Assembly (NCBI GenBank): GCA_002368805.1
Contig: DFFH01000015.1
Span: 41,899-58,267, forward strand
DNA from: Mageeibacillus sp. UBA3781
GTDB lineage: Bacteria; Bacillota; Clostridia; Saccharofermentanales; Saccharofermentanaceae
Direction of reading: 5' to 3'
DNA: 16,369 nt
Under the pieces are notes generated by a model. That model saw nothing but the letters and a program-made list of their open reading frames with translations. It searched no databases and was not told where the DNA came from. Positions 14,124 through 16,369 of the stretch are shown here, in pieces. The translations under genes were made by a program, and so were the position numbers. Positions within the stretch are counted from its first letter, which is position 1, and each line of letters opens with the position of its first letter.

Positions 14124-14146
14124 AATGATTCGCGCATGACGCGTGA

Positions 14147-14168
14147 TTCCGGAGGAAGGGATCCGGAA
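14147..14168 (+). promoter_or_regulatory. Perfect inverted repeat ahead of the ROK kinase gene
   Basis: TTCCGGA (14147-14153) and TCCGGAA (14162-14168) are perfect reverse complements with an 8-nt purine loop, GGAAGGGA. The repeat lies 24 nt after ecfT and 41 nt before the chosen kinase start. Without a T-tract it is not a terminator. It could be a regulator-binding palindrome or an RNA hairpin; the sequence alone does not decide. Confidence 0.45.
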
Positions 14169-14209
14169 AGAACAGACAGATGATTTTCAAAGATGAGGAG
14201 AGTTTTGAA

Positions 14210-15187
14210 ATGGCTTATTTTGTAGGAATCGATCTTGGCGGCACAAATATCAAGGCCGGTGTGGTATCGGATAAGGGTGAGCTTCTGAACAAGGTCAGCA
14301 TCAAGACAAATGCGGACCGTCCGATGGAAGACATCATCACAGACATGGGTAAACTGGCAAAGCAGGCGATCGAAGAGTCCGGCATCACGGAATCCGACGT
14401 ATCCGCGATCGGCATCGGTTCACCGGGAACACCGGACAATAAGGCCGGCACACTGGTCTATGCGACCAACCTTCCTTTCGTCAATGCACCGATGAGAAAG
14501 ATCATCCGTTCCGTGATCGATCTTCCCGTATATATCGACAATGACGCAAACTGCGCAGCGATGGCGGAGAGTGTCTCCGGTGCGGCAGCAGATGTTGCTG
14601 ATTCCGTAACGATCACACTCGGTACCGGTATCGGATGCGGCGTTATCGTAAATAACAGAATTTTCTCCGGCTTTAACCAGGCTGGTTCCGAGTTCGGACA
14701 CCATGTCATCATGGTCAACGGCCAGCAGTGCTCCTGCGGAAGAAAAGGATGCTTCGAGGCATACGGTTCCGCATCCGCACTGGCACGTATCACAGAAGAA
14801 GCGGCAGCGGCTAACCCGACATCTATCCTCGGAAAACTTATCGAGGAGAACGGCGGACATGCAAACGCAAGAATTGCATTTGACGGCATGAGAGCAGGCG
14901 ACGATGTTTCCGCAAATGTTGTCGATACATATATAGACTATCTCTCCGAAGGTCTGGCAAATGCGATCAACACATTCATGCCGGAAGTACTCCTGATCGG
15001 CGGCGGTGTCTGCAACGAAGGTGATCCGCTGATGATCCCGCTTCGCGAAAAGACACTGAACAAGCCGTTCTTCGGTCCCGGTGTAAGAAAGACCGAGATC
15101 CGTGTTGCCAAGATGGGTAACGACGCAGGTATTGTCGGAGCTGCCATGATGGGTAAGGCCTGCTTCGACGACAAGATCCAGGGATAA
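14210..15187 (+). CDS. ROK-family sugar kinase, probably glucokinase
   Basis: A 325-residue cytoplasmic kinase. It has the phosphate-binding start VGIDLGGTNIKAG (5-17), the catalytic Asp region IDNDANC (109-115, D112), LGTGIGCGVI (137-146) and the ROK zinc motif: EFGH (161-164), then CSCGRKGCFE (174-183), with H164, C174, C176 and C181 as ligands. GH-x9-CxCGxxGCxE fits the glucokinase type of the family; N-acetylmannosamine or fructose kinase activity is not excluded. No DNA-binding domain is present, so it is not a ROK repressor. An in-frame ATG at 14180 would add ten residues; 14210 is favoured by GAGGAG at 14194-14199 and by the family N-terminus. It lies unusually between ecfT and truA. 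Confidence 0.9.
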   Translation: MAYFVGIDLGGTNIKAGVVSDKGELLNKVSIKTNADRPMEDIITDMGKLAKQAIEESGITESDVSAIGIGSPGTPDNKAGTLVYATNLPFVNAPMRKIIRSVIDLPVYIDNDANCAAMAESVSGAAADVADSVTITLGTGIGCGVIVNNRIFSGFNQAGSEFGHHVIMVNGQQCSCGRKGCFEAYGSASALARITEEAAAANPTSILGKLIEENGGHANARIAFDGMRAGDDVSANVVDTYIDYLSEGLANAINTFMPEVLLIGGGVCNEGDPLMIPLREKTLNKPFFGPGVRKTEIRVAKMGNDAGIVGAAMMGKACFDDKIQG

Positions 15188-15192
15188 GAAAA

Positions 15193-15993
15193 ATGAGTGA
15201 GGAAGGCGAAGGCAGAACAGCTGCGGAGAAAACTATCCGCATCGCTTTACTCACGGAATATGACGGGACTGACTTTGTCGGTTTCCAAAGGCAGGATAAC
15301 GGGCGCTCCGTACAGCAGACACTGGAAGAAGCAGTGGAAAAGGTGTACGGGCGCTTTTGCCATATTTACGGGTGCAGCCGGACAGACTCGGGTGTCCATG
15401 CCAGAGGCCATGTCTCCCATGTGGATGTACCCTTTTATATACCGGAGGAGAAGATCCCGCTGGCGCTGAATGCTGTACTCGACGACGATCTGGTGGTCCT
15501 TGCGGCAAAAGAAATGACTGAGGATTTCCATGCGAGATTTAACAGCAGGGGCAAGAGATACTGCTATCGCGTAAGAAATGCGAAGGTGCCATCTGCGATC
15601 GACCGGAGGACCGAGGCCTTTGTTCCCGGGAATTTAGATGCCGAAGTGATGGACGATGCGGCAAAAGCATTCATCGGAACGCACGATTTCAGTGCTTTTC
15701 GGGCACAGGGAGGACCGGACATCACACCGGTCCGCACGATGAAAGACGTATATGTCAGAAGGGCGGAGGGAGATCCGGACCTGATCGAGATCACGGTCAT
15801 CGGCGAATCTTTCCTCTACAACATGGTCCGCATCATGGCGGGAACGCTTGTCTATGTCGGTCAGGGCAAGATGACGAAAGCCGGGATCGAGAAACTCCTG
15901 ACAGGAGAAGGCGTCAGAAAAGAAGCCGGGAAGACTATGCCGGCAAAAGGACTTACCTTGGAAGAAGTGTTCTACGAGGATCTCATCTGGTAA
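15193..15993 (+). CDS. truA: tRNA pseudouridine(38-40) synthase TruA
   Basis: A 266-residue enzyme that isomerises uridines 38-40 in the tRNA anticodon arm. The catalytic Asp is D65 in GCSRTDSGVHARGHVSHVD (60-78). Other signatures: YDGTDFVGFQRQ (23-34), FHARFNSRGKRYCYRV, GTHDFSAFRAQGG and ESFLYNMVRIMAGTLVYVG. The start at 15193 leaves a 5-base gap after the kinase; the binding site AGGGATAAG overlaps the kinase stop. The N-terminus has about 14 residues (SEEGEGRTAAEK) before the core. In most Firmicutes ecfT-truA-rplM-rpsI are contiguous; here the kinase precedes it and rplM-rpsI do not follow. Confidence 0.96.
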   Translation: MSEEGEGRTAAEKTIRIALLTEYDGTDFVGFQRQDNGRSVQQTLEEAVEKVYGRFCHIYGCSRTDSGVHARGHVSHVDVPFYIPEEKIPLALNAVLDDDLVVLAAKEMTEDFHARFNSRGKRYCYRVRNAKVPSAIDRRTEAFVPGNLDAEVMDDAAKAFIGTHDFSAFRAQGGPDITPVRTMKDVYVRRAEGDPDLIEITVIGESFLYNMVRIMAGTLVYVGQGKMTKAGIEKLLTGEGVRKEAGKTMPAKGLTLEEVFYEDLIW

Positions 15994-16013
15994 TATATTT
16001 GCGCAGAATAAAA

Positions 16014-16135
16014 CCTTCTCGCGCTGGTCCTCGGCGCTTCCTCGAAAAGAAGCCTCGTCGCTGGTCCTCGCCCTTCGGGCTGCGGAATCGCTCCTTTGCT
16101 TTTTTCGAGGATTGTGAGGATCATCATCAAGAAGG
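16014..16135. repeat. Palindromic, internally repeated intergenic block after truA
   Basis: This lies in the 230-nt gap 15994-16223, where I see no gene. CGCTGGTCCTCG occurs twice (16022-16033 and 16059-16070). TCCTCGAAAA (16039-16048) pairs with TTTTCGAGGA (16102-16111), and after a bulged G, AAGC (16050-16053) pairs with GCTT (16098-16101). Inside, CGCCC (16069-16073) folds on GG..GCG (16078-16084) with a TTCG loop. An outer pair, CCTTCT (16014-16019) with AGAAGG (16130-16135), may close it. It could be a REP/MITE-like element, a structured RNA or an imperfect terminator. Confidence 0.5.
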
Positions 16136-16139
16136 ATTC

Positions 16140-16168
16140 TTGTCAAACTTACTTTTTTCCCGTACTAT
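16140..16168 (+). promoter_or_regulatory. Probable sigma-A promoter for the prolyl isomerase gene
   Basis: TTGTCA (16140-16145, 5 of 6) and TACTAT (16163-16168, 4 of 6) are separated by the ideal 17 nt. Transcription would start near 16175, about 50 nt before the start codon at 16224. A palindrome begins at the last base of the -10 element. Confidence 0.55.
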
Positions 16169-16186
16169 CAAGGGAGTGATCCTTGA
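16168..16186. promoter_or_regulatory. Inverted repeat over the predicted start site of the isomerase promoter
   Basis: TCAAGG (16168-16173) and CCTTGA (16181-16186) are perfect reverse complements around a 7-nt spacer. Placed from the -10 element to about +11, this is where a repressor operator would lie; alternatively it is a 5' UTR hairpin. No regulator can be named from it. Confidence 0.4.
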
Positions 16187-16223
16187 GATTAAGATATCAG
16201 ACAACTATGAAGGAGAAATCAAA

Positions 16224-16369
16224 ATGGCGAATCCTATTGTTACTATTGAGATGGAAAACGGCGGCATCATGAAGCTGGAGCTGTATCCGGATGTGGCGCC
16301 GATCAGTGTGCAGAATTTTATCGATCTTGCGGAGAAAGGTTTCTATGACGGCCTGATCTTCCACCGTGT
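16224..16369 (+). CDS. Cyclophilin-type peptidyl-prolyl cis-trans isomerase, 5' part only
   Basis: The window ends 48 codons into this gene. The visible part, MANPIVTIEMENGGIMKLEL then YPDVAPISVQNFIDLAEKGF and YDGLIFHR, has the cyclophilin core start (APISVQNF) and the FHR catalytic motif with the active-site arginine at R48. The family speeds proline isomerisation in protein folding. No signal peptide is present, so it should be cytoplasmic. AAGGAGA at 16210-16216 precedes the ATG. It has its own promoter candidate and is separate from the truA group. Confidence 0.92.
   Translation, partial: MANPIVTIEMENGGIMKLELYPDVAPISVQNFIDLAEKGFYDGLIFHR

Noticed and set aside
11510..15993. Horizontal transfer of the ecf-kinase-truA segment because codon use shifts from CGT/GGT to AGA/GGA
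   Set aside because: The shift is what is expected between very highly and moderately expressed genes of one genome; GC level looks similar and no mobile element borders are seen.
16021..16084. CRISPR-like repeat from the two CGCTGGTCCTCG copies
   Set aside because: Only two short copies, with unlike flanks and no regular repeat-spacer pattern; better read as part of a palindromic element.
16039..16111. Intrinsic terminator for truA using the T6 run at 16100-16105
   Set aside because: The T-run lies inside the stem, not after it, so the classical terminator layout is not met; kept as a repeat/palindrome block.

Overview
This window is the middle and end of the long ribosomal protein superoperon (end of S10, then spc and alpha clusters) of a Gram-positive Firmicute, followed by an ECF vitamin-transporter module, a sugar kinase and a tRNA-modification gene. 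All genes lie on the + strand. Gene order (rplP-rpmC-rpsQ-rplN-rplX-rplE-rpsN-rpsH-rplF-rplR-rpsE-rpmD-rplO-secY-adk-map-infA-rpmJ-rpsM-rpsK-rpsD-rpoA-rplQ-ecfA-ecfT...truA), strong GGAGG ribosome binding sites before most genes, the short zinc-type S14 and the zinc LID of adenylate kinase all point to class Clostridia. A relative of Lachnospiraceae or Oscillospiraceae is my guess; the genus cannot be read from this sequence.

Layout. 1-6131: spc cluster, entered inside rplP and ending with secY; gaps are 1-35 nt except the 71-nt rpsH-rplF gap, which holds two back-to-back hairpins. 6132-7910: adk, map and infA, after a 130-nt gap with a GC-rich hairpin and a possible promoter. 7911-8080: intergenic, with a good extended -10 promoter that can restart transcription for the alpha cluster. 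8081-11413: rpmJ, rpsM, rpsK, rpsD, rpoA, rplQ, with a 180-nt structured spacer between rpmJ and rpsM. 11442-11488: intrinsic terminator. 11510-14123: ecfA (both ATPases fused in one gene) and ecfT. 14210-15993: ROK-family kinase and truA. 15994-16223: no gene; a repeat-rich palindromic block, then a promoter with a palindrome around its start site. 16224-end: start of a cyclophilin-type prolyl isomerase, cut by the window edge.

How the genes work together. The first 11.4 kb makes ribosomal proteins, the SecY channel, RNA polymerase alpha, IF1, methionine aminopeptidase and adenylate kinase, so synthesis, export, N-terminal processing and nucleotide balance are co-expressed. The ECF genes make the shared energising module for vitamin and metal uptake; its S components are elsewhere. 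No gene here is wholly unknown. The departures from the usual plan are: (a) EcfA1 and EcfA2 as one 599-residue protein; (b) a ribosomal protein L17 about 65 residues longer than usual because of two internal insertions; (c) a ROK kinase between ecfT and truA, with rplM-rpsI missing after truA; (d) several RNA-structure candidates in the gaps; and (e) a repeat/palindrome block after truA. I saw no CRISPR array, tRNA, rRNA, insertion sequence or toxin-like gene.
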